A DNA stretch of 64,000 bases from Mucilaginibacter gotjawali (GCF_002355435.1 NZ_AP017313.1:5952001-6016000), one strand, 5' to 3'; positions 1-8,953 are shown, counted from the first letter of the stretch. Notes: generated by a model not told the origin, from the sequence alone. Numbers and translations: made by a program.

Positions 1-1891
1 TGATGGGGGCCGAAGTACCGATATAAGATTCATAATTCATCACCAACGGCTGCCGCGAAACATAGTCGGCAATATCTTTGGTCACCGCCTGGGTTTTCTC
101 CAGCGTAGTACCGGCCGGCATATCCACCACCACCTGGAACTCGTTCTTGTTATCAAATGGCAGCATTTTTACCGCAACCGCCTTGGTATAAAACATAGAT
201 AGCGATGCGAAAAGAACCACCACGATACTCAAAATAAATGTCCAGCGTTTCCAGCGGGTTTCCAGCATCGGTTTGATGAAGGCGCTGTAGATCTTATAAA
301 TGCCGGTTTGCTCAAGCGTGCGTGGCTTGGTTTCTTCATGGCCGATACCTTTCTTTTCTTTTTCCCGCAGGAAAATATAACCCAGGTAAGGTGTAAGCGT
401 TAAAGCAACGATCAGCGATAACATCATGGCGATGGATGCCCCGATAGGCATCGGGCTCATGTATGGCCCCATCATGCCCGAAACAAAGGCCATTGGCAAT
501 ACGGCCGCAATAACCGTAAAGGTTGCCAGGATAGTGGGGTTGCCCACTTCGTTAATGGCATATATAGCCGCTTGCAACGGTGGCAGCTTCTTCATTTTAA
601 AATGCCGGTGCATGTTTTCGGCAATGATGATAGAATCATCAACCACTATACCCGTTATAAATACCAGTGCAAACAGCGTGATGCGGTTGAGCGTGTAATG
701 CATAAAATAATACGCAAACAGGGTAAGTGCAAAGGTTACCGGTACCGATAAAAATACCACCAGCCCGCCGCGCCAACCCATCGCCAGCATTACAAACACC
801 GTTACTACCACAATAGCTATAAACAGGTGGAACAGCAGTTCAGATACCTTGTCTGATGCTGTTTCACCATAGTTGCGGGTAACGCTCAGGTGTACATCGT
901 TAGGCAGCAGATCTTTTTTTAACAATTCGACTTTTTTAAGGATCTGGTCAGACAGCTGCATGGCATCCGCACCTTTCTTCTTGGCGACCGAAAGCGTAAC
1001 TGCCGGGTAATTTGACCTGAATACTTTGGCGTGCGTGGCATCGGCTTTGCCATAACCAAACAGCACGTATTGGTTGGGCGATTCAGGGCCCTCCTCCACT
1101 TTCGCTATTTGCTTTAAATAAACAGGCTGCTGCTGGTTGGTACCCACAATCAGGTTGGCCACATCATCCACCGTAGCTAAAAAGTTGCCGGTCTCTACCG
1201 AAAATGCGGTATCCCTTTGCAGCAGTTCGCCGCCCTGCAGCTGCATATTGCCGCCCTGGATCATTTTGCTGACCGATAAAAAATCAACATGATTTTCAGC
1301 CATCTTATTTTTATCCAGCAATACTTTTATCTCGGTATTGCGCCCGCCAATAATGTTGATATCCGATACATCACTGATCTTTTTAATTTCGCCTGTCAGC
1401 TCCTGGCCAATCTGTTTCAGCTGGTAATCGCTGTATTTATCGCTCCACAGGGTAAGGCCTAAAACGGGCACATCATCAATAGCGCGTGTTTTTATCATGG
1501 GCAGGGTAACGCCCTGCGGCATTTTGTCCAAGTTTTTCATCAGCTCGCTGTAAAGCTTTACCAATGAGCGCTCTACATCTTCGCCGACATAAAACTGTAC
1601 AATGATCATCGCCTGTCCCTTCATGGAGGTGGAATAAACATACTCTACCCCTTTTACGTTCGAGATGATTTTCTCCATTGGCGCGGATACTTTCGTTTCC
1701 ACATCCTTTGGTTCAGCACCCGGATAGCCAATAAAAATATCGGCCATCGGCACCTGTATCTGCGGCTCTTCTTCCCTCGGAATTAAAAATGTGCTGTACC
1801 CGCCTATCAGTAAAAAGGCGATCATCAGCAATATGGTTAATTTCGACTGTAAAAAAGCCTTTGCTATATTTCCTGCAAATCCGTTCTTCAT
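1..1891 (-). CDS. Efflux RND transporter permease subunit, N-terminal 630 residues (cut by window edge)
   Basis: This is the inner-membrane pump of a tripartite proton-driven efflux system of the AcrB/CusA superfamily. The reading frame starts with ATG at 1891 and runs off the left edge. A first membrane helix lies near residues 15-36, followed by a large periplasmic porter region. A cluster of helices begins near 350 and carries the motif GIVVDDSIIIAEN; its Asp pair near 418-419 matches the TM4 proton-relay aspartates of multidrug RND pumps. The start is only 6 bases after the adaptor stop, so the two genes are translationally close. Substrate cannot be told: the charged methionines typical of heavy-metal pumps were not looked for, and the C-terminal half is missing. 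Confidence 0.95.
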   Translation of the reverse strand, partial: MKNGFAGNIAKAFLQSKLTILLMIAFLLIGGYSTFLIPREEEPQIQVPMADIFIGYPGAEPKDVETKVSAPMEKIISNVKGVEYVYSTSMKGQAMIIVQFYVGEDVERSLVKLYSELMKNLDKMPQGVTLPMIKTRAIDDVPVLGLTLWSDKYSDYQLKQIGQELTGEIKKISDVSDINIIGGRNTEIKVLLDKNKMAENHVDFLSVSKMIQGGNMQLQGGELLQRDTAFSVETGNFLATVDDVANLIVGTNQQQPVYLKQIAKVEEGPESPNQYVLFGYGKADATHAKVFRSNYPAVTLSVAKKKGADAMQLSDQILKKVELLKKDLLPNDVHLSVTRNYGETASDKVSELLFHLFIAIVVVTVFVMLAMGWRGGLVVFLSVPVTFALTLFAYYFMHYTLNRITLFALVFITGIVVDDSIIIAENMHRHFKMKKLPPLQAAIYAINEVGNPTILATFTVIAAVLPMAFVSGMMGPYMSPMPIGASIAMMLSLIVALTLTPYLGYIFLREKEKKGIGHEETKPRTLEQTGIYKIYSAFIKPMLETRWKRWTFILSIVVVLFASLSMFYTKAVAVKMLPFDNKNEFQVVVDMPAGTTLEKTQAVTKDIADYVSRQPLVMNYESYIGTSAPI

Positions 1892-1897
1892 CGTTGT

Positions 1898-3007
1898 CTA
1901 TTTAATTTTTACAGGTTCGCCATTAAACAATTTGCCATCGGCGCTTACTATAAACTGCTCGTCAGCGGCGAGGCCGCTCAGCACTTCAACCTTATCGCCA
2001 TAAACTTTACCCAGGCGCACCCATCTTAACATGGCGGTATTGTTATTGCCGATCGTGTATAAGCCTGTCAGTTCATCCTTATGCTCAATACAGGCAAGCG
2101 GCACCATTACCTGGTCGCTGCCGATGGTTGCTGTTGCGGGTTGTTTTACCGGGATGCCTACATTGGCATACATGCCCGCGTAAAGGCCGGTTTTTTCATC
2201 ATCGGGGATGGTAACTTTGATGATGTATTGCCCGCCGGTGTAGGCTGAACTCTGGTTTACCTGTGCTATGGTGCCTTTAATAGTTTTGTTGATCGCCGAA
2301 ATGCTGATTAATGCGGTGCTGCCCTGTTTTACCTGCCCGACGGCGCTTTCAGGAACGGAGGCGCTGACCTGGTAGCTGCCCTTGCGCTCAATGGTTAAAA
2401 TCGGCATACCGGGATTGGCCATGCTGCCGTCATCCAATGTTTTTTGGGTAATGATACCTTCAAAAGGCGCGGTTAAACTGGTATAGCTCAGCATTGCGGT
2501 GGCTTCGTTACGCATTTGCCTGGCCGATTCAAGGCCAGCTTTGGCTGCGCTAAGTTGCATGGCTATGTTATCCATCTCTTTAGCAGAGGCACTTTGCTGC
2601 TGGTACAATACGGTAAAGCGGTCGTAATCTTTTTGCGCATTTTTATAGGCGGTTTCGGCCTGTGCTATTTGTGCATCTGCCTGCGCCCGTTTGGCCTTAA
2701 TGTCATCATTGCTGATGGTGCCCAGCAACTGGCCCTTGTTTACATGGTCGCCAATTTTTACATCCAGTTTGGTAATGTAGCCCATTACCCGGGTGCTTAT
2801 CGTGGCCGACTGTGAGGCCTCCACCTGCCCGCTTACATTGATGCTTTGCGCCTGGCCCGCCGCAGGAATGGCTATGCTTACCATAATGGCCGAATCAGCA
2901 TTTACAGTGGCCTCGCTTTTCTGTTTCGATGAACAGGAACTAAGGATGACGATACCAATACCTGTTAACAATTGTAGGGCCCTGTTTAAATTTATCGTTT
3001 TGCTCAT
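1898..3007 (-). CDS. RND efflux periplasmic adaptor lipoprotein (membrane fusion protein)
   Basis: A 369-residue adaptor that should bridge the pump and the outer-membrane channel. The N-terminus has a lipoprotein signal ending in LSSCSSK, so Cys near residue 26 is probably lipidated and anchors the protein in the inner membrane. A biotinyl/lipoyl-like half (SGQVEASQSATISTRVMGYI) is followed by an alpha-helical hairpin rich in Ala and Gln (about 100-170), then the second lipoyl half (LTAPFEGIITQKTLDDGSMA) and beta-barrel domains, the usual HlyD/AcrA order. It is the middle gene of the leftward operon, 11 bases after the TolC-like gene and 6 bases before the pump. Confidence 0.95.
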   Translation of the reverse strand: MSKTINLNRALQLLTGIGIVILSSCSSKQKSEATVNADSAIMVSIAIPAAGQAQSINVSGQVEASQSATISTRVMGYITKLDVKIGDHVNKGQLLGTISNDDIKAKRAQADAQIAQAETAYKNAQKDYDRFTVLYQQQSASAKEMDNIAMQLSAAKAGLESARQMRNEATAMLSYTSLTAPFEGIITQKTLDDGSMANPGMPILTIERKGSYQVSASVPESAVGQVKQGSTALISISAINKTIKGTIAQVNQSSAYTGGQYIIKVTIPDDEKTGLYAGMYANVGIPVKQPATATIGSDQVMVPLACIEHKDELTGLYTIGNNNTAMLRWVRLGKVYGDKVEVLSGLAADEQFIVSADGKLFNGEPVKIK

Positions 3008-3018
3008 GGTTGAGTAAA

Positions 3019-4359
3019 TTATTTTGTGGTTGAAGTGGTTAATAATTGTATGTATGCGCGGGTAAGATTCAGGCTGAACTGTGCCTGCGCCAGTGCGAAT
3101 TTTTGCTGCGATAGTTGTGTTTGCGCCATCAGTATGTCGGTGGTGTTTACCAAACCCTGCTGGTAGCGGTTTTGTAAAATCCTTAAGGCTTCGGCGGCCT
3201 GTTCAACAGCGGCTTTATCCTGCCTGATCTCAAATTGAGCGTCTGACTGGTCGCGGTAGGCTTTATTAAGTTCCAGCTGGCCCTGGTCTTTTTGTTGTGC
3301 CAGTTGTTCGCTTAGTTTATCGCGTTCCAGTTTTTGCGTGGCGATGGTATTTTTGGTTTTGTTGCCTTTAAACACATCCCATGACAGTTGTGCGCCCACA
3401 AAGTAGGCGTTGGCGCCAAAACCGGTTAAGCGGTTATCGTTATATTGAAAATTACCGAAGGCGTTCAGTTTGGGCAGGTAACTCATCCGGCTCGATTTAA
3501 TCATCAGGTCCGATGCTTCAATAGCCTTTTGCATAGCCATAAAATCAGCACGGCCGGGCGCTATCTTCTGGCTAGTATCTGCATTGCCTGCAATCTCCTG
3601 CGGCGCTTCAATTTTATAGGTGATGCCTGCCTTTTGGCCCATTAGCAAGCTCAAATAGTCGCTCGCATTGCGGATATTGCTTTGGGCTTTCTCCAGGCTG
3701 CTTTGCACGGTAGTAACCTGCACCTGCGCGTTTAACAGGTCCGATTTCTGGATCAGCCCCTGCTTGTAATGGTTATCTGTAAACCCGTAAACCGATTGTG
3801 CCGTTTTTTCAGCTTCGGTTAACACACCAACCGCATCATAAGCCAGCTGCAATTGCAGGTAAGCCTTTTGCACCTCGAAGATCAGGTACTCTTTGGTGCG
3901 CTGTGTTTTGTACTGGTAAACTTCAGTTTGCTTTTGGGCGCCTTTGCGCATGTACAGCATATCCATATTCAGTATGGGTTGCTGTACTTCCAGTTTGGCG
4001 TTAAAATCGGCAGTGCCGTTGGGGTGGTTAAGTAATTGCGGGTTAAAATCAGCTTGCGTGATAGAACGTTGCTGCAATTTAAACCCGAAGGCGTTCAGCG
4101 GGTCATTAGTGCCCATGGCGGTGTAGGATACGCCTACCTGCGGCAAAAACACGGCTTCGGTTGTTTTGTAATTTGATGCCGCGATATTTTCGTCCAGTTT
4201 GGCCAGCTGTATGGCATGGTTATTATTTAAGGTAGCCGATATAGCATCGGTTAAGCTTAAGGTTTTAACGGTATCCTGTGCCGAAACCTTCCCGGCAAAC
4301 AAGCTTAGGATGATGGATCCCGCAACGGCTATCGAAATAAAATAAGTTTTGCTGCTCAT
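3019..4359 (-). CDS. TolC family outer-membrane efflux protein
   Basis: A 446-residue channel subunit of the efflux system. It has a cleavable signal peptide (hydrophobic stretch then KVSAQD, cleavage near residue 27). Two homologous halves of long, Gln/Ala-rich amphipathic helices follow (for example near 205-240 and 335-430), as in the TolC coiled-coil barrel; ITDILMAQTQLSQQKF-like heptads lie in the last helix. It is the first gene of the operon, and ATG at 4359 lies about 12 bases downstream of the predicted transcription start. The order channel-adaptor-pump is common in Bacteroidota. The operon likely responds to a repressor bound at the palindrome at 4406-4421. Confidence 0.95.
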   Translation of the reverse strand: MSSKTYFISIAVAGSIILSLFAGKVSAQDTVKTLSLTDAISATLNNNHAIQLAKLDENIAASNYKTTEAVFLPQVGVSYTAMGTNDPLNAFGFKLQQRSITQADFNPQLLNHPNGTADFNAKLEVQQPILNMDMLYMRKGAQKQTEVYQYKTQRTKEYLIFEVQKAYLQLQLAYDAVGVLTEAEKTAQSVYGFTDNHYKQGLIQKSDLLNAQVQVTTVQSSLEKAQSNIRNASDYLSLLMGQKAGITYKIEAPQEIAGNADTSQKIAPGRADFMAMQKAIEASDLMIKSSRMSYLPKLNAFGNFQYNDNRLTGFGANAYFVGAQLSWDVFKGNKTKNTIATQKLERDKLSEQLAQQKDQGQLELNKAYRDQSDAQFEIRQDKAAVEQAAEALRILQNRYQQGLVNTTDILMAQTQLSQQKFALAQAQFSLNLTRAYIQLLTTSTTK

Positions 4360-4376
4360 TAATATTTAATTTGATG

Positions 4377-4421
4377 CAAAACTACCGGGGCAAAAAATAG
4401 CAAATCGTAACATTTGTTACG
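4377..4421 (-). promoter_or_regulatory. Promoter and palindromic operator candidate of the RND efflux operon
   Basis: On the minus strand, TAGTTTTG (4377-4384) matches the Bacteroidota -7 element TAnnTTTG, with a TTTG at 4401-4404 as a possible -33 element (16-base gap, slightly short). Immediately upstream lies CGTAACATTTGTTACG (4406-4421), a perfect 7-bp inverted repeat around TT. A dyad overlapping the upstream edge of an efflux-pump promoter is a typical repressor or activator site. No regulator gene is adjacent. Confidence 0.6.
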
Positions 4422-4631
4422 GTAGGGCTATTTAAAAGCGCAGGAACTTCTTTAGGAGCAATTCATAGCTATTGAAAATGTAAAACAACCCGGGTGATAT
4501 CTGGGTATTTTTGCCGGCGCTAACGCCGCCTGGGGATATAATATAAGATATTAACCGGTACGGTAAATGACCAAACTGTTTGCCGGTAACCCCTGGTTCA
4601 ACATTTTTTTCCGACAAGTCCTATAATATTT

Positions 4632-4639
4632 TAGCTTTG
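4632..4639 (+). promoter_or_regulatory. Promoter -7 element of the dipeptide epimerase gene
   Basis: TAGCTTTG matches TAnnTTTG exactly and ends only 8 bases before the ATG at 4648. Transcription would start close to the start codon, giving a leaderless or nearly leaderless mRNA. No good -33 TTG is visible at the usual distance, so confidence is moderate. Confidence 0.4.
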
Positions 4640-4647
4640 AATTTAAC

Positions 4648-5661
4648 ATGAAACTGACTTACCAACCCTTCGAACTGCTGCTGCGGCATACCTTTACCAT
4701 CGCCAAATTTTCGCGTACTTCAACCCCCGTAATGTTGATAAAAGTAGAGCATGAGGGGCAAACCGGTTACGGTGAAGCGTCTATGGTGCCTTATATGGGC
4801 GAGAGTTATGAAACTGCCAACGCGTTTTTAAAAAAGGTTGATGCCAACCAGTTTAAATACCCTTTTGATTTTGAGGCGATCATTGCCTACCTGGACAGCA
4901 TCGCCCCCGGCAACCCGGCCATTAAAGCCGGTATCGATATCGCCCTGCACGACCTGGACGGCAAGCTGCAACAAAAAACCTGCTGGCAAATCCTGGGCAG
5001 CGACCCAGCCAAAATGCCCTTAACCAGTTTCACCATTGGTATTGATACGCCGGAAGTGATCGTGCAAAAAGTAAAGGAAAACCCGGATTGTAAGATCATT
5101 AAAGTAAAACTGGGCCGCGACAGTGATAAAGAACTCATCAGAACCATCCGATCGGTAACCGACCTGCCGCTGTTTGTGGACGCCAACCAGGGCTGGACGG
5201 ATCTGGAAAAAAGCCTGGATATGTGCCACTGGTTGCATGAGCAGGGTGTTTTACTGATAGAGCAACCCATGCTAAAAACCGACCCGGACAGTAACGCATG
5301 GCTCACCGAGCGCAGCCCCATCCCGCTTATCGGCGATGAAGCTGTACAGCGTTTGCCGGATGTGGAAAAGGCCAAAGGTATTTACCACGGCATCAATATA
5401 AAGCTAATGAAATCTGCAGGGATGTACGAGGCGCACCAGATGATATTAAGAGCAAGGGAACTGGGTTTAAAAGTAATGATCGGCTGCATGAGCGAAACCA
5501 GCTGCGCCACCCTCGCCGCAGCCGCCCTGGCCCCCCAATGCGATTGGGCCGATTTGGACGGCCCGTTTTTAACAAGTAATAATCCCTACCAGTTGCCCGA
5601 ATTTGTAGAAGGGAAGTGGGTGTTGAACTATGAGCCGGGGTTGGGATTAAAAAATAATTGA
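4648..5661 (+). CDS. Dipeptide epimerase (L-Ala-D/L-Glu epimerase-like, enolase superfamily)
   Basis: A 337-residue member of the muconate-lactonizing subgroup of the enolase superfamily. These enzymes invert one alpha carbon of a dipeptide, classically L-Ala-D-Glu from murein recycling. The catalytic set is visible: the KVK motif (Lys152 and Lys154), metal ligands Asp178 in FVDANQGW, Glu205 in LIEQP and Asp230 in IGDEA, and the opposite general base Lys252 in NIKLMK. The barrel ends with GCMSETSCATLAAAALAP and DLDGPF, typical of the family. Exact dipeptide specificity varies in this family and cannot be read here. The gene is convergent with the broken aminotransferase at 5760-7015. Confidence 0.9.
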   Translation: MKLTYQPFELLLRHTFTIAKFSRTSTPVMLIKVEHEGQTGYGEASMVPYMGESYETANAFLKKVDANQFKYPFDFEAIIAYLDSIAPGNPAIKAGIDIALHDLDGKLQQKTCWQILGSDPAKMPLTSFTIGIDTPEVIVQKVKENPDCKIIKVKLGRDSDKELIRTIRSVTDLPLFVDANQGWTDLEKSLDMCHWLHEQGVLLIEQPMLKTDPDSNAWLTERSPIPLIGDEAVQRLPDVEKAKGIYHGINIKLMKSAGMYEAHQMILRARELGLKVMIGCMSETSCATLAAAALAPQCDWADLDGPFLTSNNPYQLPEFVEGKWVLNYEPGLGLKNN

Positions 5662-5759
5662 ATTAACACGAATTTCACGAATAGGAACGAATTTTCACGA
5701 ATGAAAAAGGACGGTAACCAAGCAATACTCCATTACCATTAAACCGATGAAAATCGCAG

Positions 5760-7015
5760 CTATTTAAGCTTTAGCAAAGCTTCTTTGATCCTCGGCGCCA
5801 ATTGTTCGATTTCGCTTAATGTGCTTGCGCCTACTGACGCCCTGAACCAGTTGATGTCCTCGCCTGTACCAAATGCCGAGAAGGGAACAAAGGCCACCTT
5901 AGCTTCCTTGATAAGATAAAAGTTGATGTCGGTAGCCGTTTTCAGCACTTTGCCTTCGGGCGTAGTTTTGCCGGTATAATCAATTTTCAGCGTCAGGTAA
6001 ATTGCGCCCATGGGCTCAATGGCATCCACCTTTAAGCCTTCAGCTTTTAGTTTTGAAAGCCTTCATAAAGCGCGGTTAAACTTTTTTGTATGTCAATTTT
6101 TAAAGCGGATAGATAGGTGTTTACCGCGTTATCGTCTTTTAAAAAGTTAGCCATGGCAACCTGCTCTGCTTTTGGCGCCCAGGCGCCCATGTGCCCTACG
6201 ATGGATTTCATGTGGTTAACCACATGCGCCGGGCCGAAGCCCCAGCCCACACGCACACCTGTTGAAGCAAAGCATTTCGAGGCGCCGTCAACAAAGATGG
6301 TTACGTCCTTCAGTTCAGGGCGCAGGCTTACCGGGTCATAATGGCGGTGCTGGCCAAAGGTAAGCTGCGAGTAGATCTGGTCGTACAAAATATACAGCGG
6401 TTTCTCGCCGGGTTGGCGGGTTTTGTTTTCGGCAATTACCAGGTCGCAAATTTCCTCCAGGTCCTTTTTGCTGAACATGGTACCTGTCGGGTTAAGCGGC
6501 GAGCACAGTGCCAGCATCGTAGCACCCTTAATAAACGGGCGCAACTCCTCTGCCGTAGGCATAAAATTATTTTCGGGCGTGGTCTGAATGATGACCGCTT
6601 CGGCTCGTGTTAGATCGCAATAATGATTATTGTTCCATGATGGCGCCGGGAAAACCACTTTATCGCCGGGATCAACAATTGCCATAAATATCGAATAGAT
6701 CAATGGCCTTGATCCACCGGTGATAAGGATCTGGTTTGGGGCATAATCAAAATTAAACCGGCTCTTTAAAAAAGCCGATACACTTTCGCGCAGGCTGAGC
6801 ATACCGTCTGCAGGCGGATAATTGGTGTGGCGATGTTCATATGCATCAACGATACCCAGCTTCAGGTCTTCCGGAATAGGGTAAATATTGGAGTCAAAAT
6901 CGCCGATGGTTAAATTGGCAATATTTTGGCCCTGGCGCTTCAATTCATTTATCTCTCCTGCAATTTTTATTATTTCGGACCCATGCAGATTTTGGGCCAA
7001 TACAGATACGCTCAT
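5760..7015 (-). pseudogene. Pyridoxal-phosphate aminotransferase (class I/II), split by one frameshift
   Basis: Two minus-strand frames together make one fold-type I aminotransferase of about 415 residues. Part one (7015 to 6047) has YPPADGMLSLRESV, CSPLNPTG and the PLP-lysine motif GASKCFASTGVRVGWG. It then stops early after LYEGFQN. Part two (5760-6029 and upstream) continues in another frame with LKAEGLKVDAIEPMGAIYL and the C-terminal small domain with FRASVG. Restoring one base in the A run written as tttt at 6051-6054 rejoins the frames without other stops. It is either a very recent mutation or a homopolymer sequencing error. Family resemblance is to aspartate/aromatic-type aminotransferases; the substrate is unknown. 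Confidence 0.85.
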
Positions 7016-7065
7016 TTCTAGGTGTGCAAATAGTGGATGTGCAAAGGTGCGGATTTTAATTTATT

Positions 7066-7153
7066 AGTCCATGGTCGATGGACCATAGTCCATGGATATT
7101 TTCATTTTTTTTAATAAGAATGGCTATTGACCATCGACTATGGACCATCGACT
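7066..7153. repeat. Imperfect inverted repeat of CCATGG/GGTCGATGG words between aminotransferase and efp
   Basis: The arm 7066-7095 contains GTCGATGGACCATAGTCC, and the arm 7129-7153 has its reverse complement with about 20 of 22 matching positions. The arms are separated by an A/T-rich loop of some 35 bases. Each arm is itself built of short repeats of CCATCGAC and CCATAGTC. The element sits upstream of the efp promoter and could form a long hairpin; it looks like a dispersed intergenic repeat. Confidence 0.6.
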
Positions 7154-7165
7154 TCTGTAACCCTC

Positions 7166-7196
7166 TTGTTTCTTTGGCGTTAAGTGCCTAATTTTG
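7166..7196 (+). promoter_or_regulatory. Promoter of efp
   Basis: TTG at 7166-7168 and TAATTTTG at 7189-7196 match the Bacteroidota -33/-7 pair (TTG, about 20 bases, TAnnTTTG). Transcription would begin around 7202, about 20 bases before the efp ATG. Confidence 0.6.
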
Positions 7197-7221
7197 CGCC
7201 TCGATTATATATTTTACCCAT

Positions 7222-7785
7222 ATGGCTAAGGCATCCGAATTAAAAAATGGCAACTTTATCCGGTTTAACGGCGAGTTGTTACAGGTTGAAGAATTTTTAC
7301 ACCGCACTCCCGGCAATTTGCGCGCATTTTACCAGGCGCGCATGCGTAACGTTAAAAGCGGCAAACTGGTTGAATACCGTTTCCGTACGGATGAAGAGGT
7401 AACGATCGCCCGGGTTGAAACCAGCGACTACCAATACTTATATGACGACGGCTCCTCGCTGGTAGTAATGGACAATGTTACCTATGATCAGCACAATATC
7501 CCCAAAGCATTATTTGGCCCGGCGGTAAAGTTCCTGAAAGAAGGAATGAACGTGATAGTAGCCTTTGAAAGCGATGAACCGATAATGGGCCAGGTGCCGG
7601 GTTCTGCTGAACTGGAAGTAACGTACACTGAACCTGCCGTTAAAGGCGATACCAGCAGTGGTGCAATGAAAAATGCTACCCTTGAAACAGGCGCCGAAAT
7701 AAAAGTTCCCTTATTTATCAATATCGGCGACAGGATTAAGGTTGATACTTCCACTGGCGCTTATGTTGAACGCGCTAAGGGATAA
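7222..7785 (+). CDS. efp: Elongation factor P
   Basis: EF-P (187 residues, usual length) binds the ribosome between the P and E sites and relieves stalling at polyproline stretches. The KOW-like N-domain, the central OB domain (VVMDNVTYDQHNIPKALFG) and the C-terminal OB domain (LPLFINIGD-like VPLFINIGDRIKVDTSTG) are all present. The loop that contacts tRNA reads HRTPGNLRAF: Asn32 occupies the place where most EF-Ps carry the modified Lys or Arg (PGKG or PGRG). The usual lysyl or rhamnosyl modification therefore cannot occur at the tip, although Arg34 lies two residues on. The gene is monocistronic, with its own promoter and terminator. Confidence 0.97.
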   Translation: MAKASELKNGNFIRFNGELLQVEEFLHRTPGNLRAFYQARMRNVKSGKLVEYRFRTDEEVTIARVETSDYQYLYDDGSSLVVMDNVTYDQHNIPKALFGPAVKFLKEGMNVIVAFESDEPIMGQVPGSAELEVTYTEPAVKGDTSSGAMKNATLETGAEIKVPLFINIGDRIKVDTSTGAYVERAKG

Positions 7786-7803
7786 GATCACCGCTGTAAA
7801 AAT

Positions 7804-7840
7804 AAAAACCCGGTCAGTTTAAAAGCTCACCGGGTTTTTA
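7804..7840 (+). terminator. Rho-independent terminator after efp
   Basis: An inverted repeat AAAAACCCGGT (7804-7814) and ACCGGGTTTTTA (7829-7840) closes a 14-base loop and ends in a T run. The A run on the other side lets it also serve the convergent DUF3078 gene. Confidence 0.85.
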
Positions 7841-7870
7841 TTTGTTATGCCTTATGATGCAAATTGTGCT

Positions 7871-8881
7871 TTACGGAAATTTATAAAGCATACCCAGCGC
7901 CAGCCCTTCTGTTCCCTGGATTGCAGTGGAGGTGTTTTTATCGTATAGGACGGTCGTATTCACCGTCATCGCTATCAGGCGGGTTACTTTTGCGGTTAAC
8001 GTTGCATCAAGCCTGTGGCTGGTATAGGCCAGTGGCTGGATGTATGGAATAAATACAGCGTACCTGGCATTGATATGGACGTTTTTCGAAAGGTCTTTAT
8101 CCAGCTGCGCTACTACCTGTACCGCCAATTCATTGTAAACTGTATGGTCTATCGGCACACCGTAATTACCTGCCTGGTTATGGTAAATGGTGGTATCCAG
8201 CACAAAAGTTTGCCTTGCGGTACCGGTACCCAGCCTTAGATCGAAATATTTCACCGGCTTGTATTCAAACCCTAATGATTCTGTCAGGTATCCCGGCGAC
8301 ATAAAATCTGATATCAGGTATGGGTTTTGCGCATTTGAACCATCGGGATTGGTGTAGTTATACCCGGCCGAGAACTGCGATTCAAAGGTTAGCGATCCAA
8401 AAAAGAACCATTTTTTGGATAGTTGGGTTGCCACCTTGTTATCGAAAAATATGCGGTCGTTTGTTTTCCGCGAGCCCTGTCCTTTATTTTTGGAAACACC
8501 GTAAACCAAATTTGTTTCGGATGCAAAGTCAAAAGGCTTTTTATTATATTCCGTTTTAAAATCTAAATTCGACCCTAATGCGATGGCGCTTATACCACCG
8601 GCACTATAATTATTAGTGAATGATGACTGGCTGAAATTAAGCCCGAAGATCAGGGATTTATGCCAATAATTTATTTTGTAATCAAGCAAATTAACAGGCA
8701 ACTGGCTGGGCTGTATCTTAATCGGCCTTAATATATTAGGCAGCGCGTTATGGCCCGGGTCAACACGGTATCTATTGAGTTGATTGGTATCTGATTTAAG
8801 GGAGTCGGTATTTTGGGCCTTTGCAGATATAATAAAGCCAAATAACAACAGGAAGAAAACCCCGGAAACGGTTTTTAGCAT
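7871..8881 (-). CDS. DUF3078 domain-containing protein, predicted outer-membrane beta-barrel
   Basis: A 336-residue exported protein with a signal peptide ending in ISAKAQN (cleavage near residue 22). After a short linker, the pattern NYWHKSLIFGLNFSQSSFTNNYSAGG matches the start of the DUF3078 barrel, followed by alternating hydrophobic/aromatic strands to a C-terminal Phe-Pro. Members are found almost only in Bacteroidota and have no established function. It is a single gene, convergent with efp. Confidence 0.85.
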   Translation of the reverse strand: MLKTVSGVFFLLLFGFIISAKAQNTDSLKSDTNQLNRYRVDPGHNALPNILRPIKIQPSQLPVNLLDYKINYWHKSLIFGLNFSQSSFTNNYSAGGISAIALGSNLDFKTEYNKKPFDFASETNLVYGVSKNKGQGSRKTNDRIFFDNKVATQLSKKWFFFGSLTFESQFSAGYNYTNPDGSNAQNPYLISDFMSPGYLTESLGFEYKPVKYFDLRLGTGTARQTFVLDTTIYHNQAGNYGVPIDHTVYNELAVQVVAQLDKDLSKNVHINARYAVFIPYIQPLAYTSHRLDATLTAKVTRLIAMTVNTTVLYDKNTSTAIQGTEGLALGMLYKFP

Positions 8882-8945
8882 AGCGGGTATTTAAAATTTA
8901 AGCTGAAAGCAATACACACGTTCAGCTACTTTAACACTTTAGCCG

Positions 8946-8953
8946 CAAATTTA
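8946..8953 (-). promoter_or_regulatory. Promoter -7 element of the DUF3078 gene
   Basis: On the minus strand TAAATTTG matches TAnnTTTG. It lies about 65 bases upstream of the ATG at 8881. No convincing -33 TTG is visible. Confidence 0.4.

Noticed and set aside
426-698. 90-residue plus-strand frame inside the RND pump gene
   Set aside because: Antisense to a well-supported coding sequence; a composition artefact.
4432-4617. 61-residue minus-strand frame in the region between the efflux operon and the epimerase gene
   Set aside because: It has no family pattern and it sits in a region with divergent promoters; probably a chance frame.
5662-5759. Tandem-like CACGAAT words after the epimerase gene
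   Set aside because: Only a few short A/T-rich words; not a clear repeat array and not spaced like a CRISPR.
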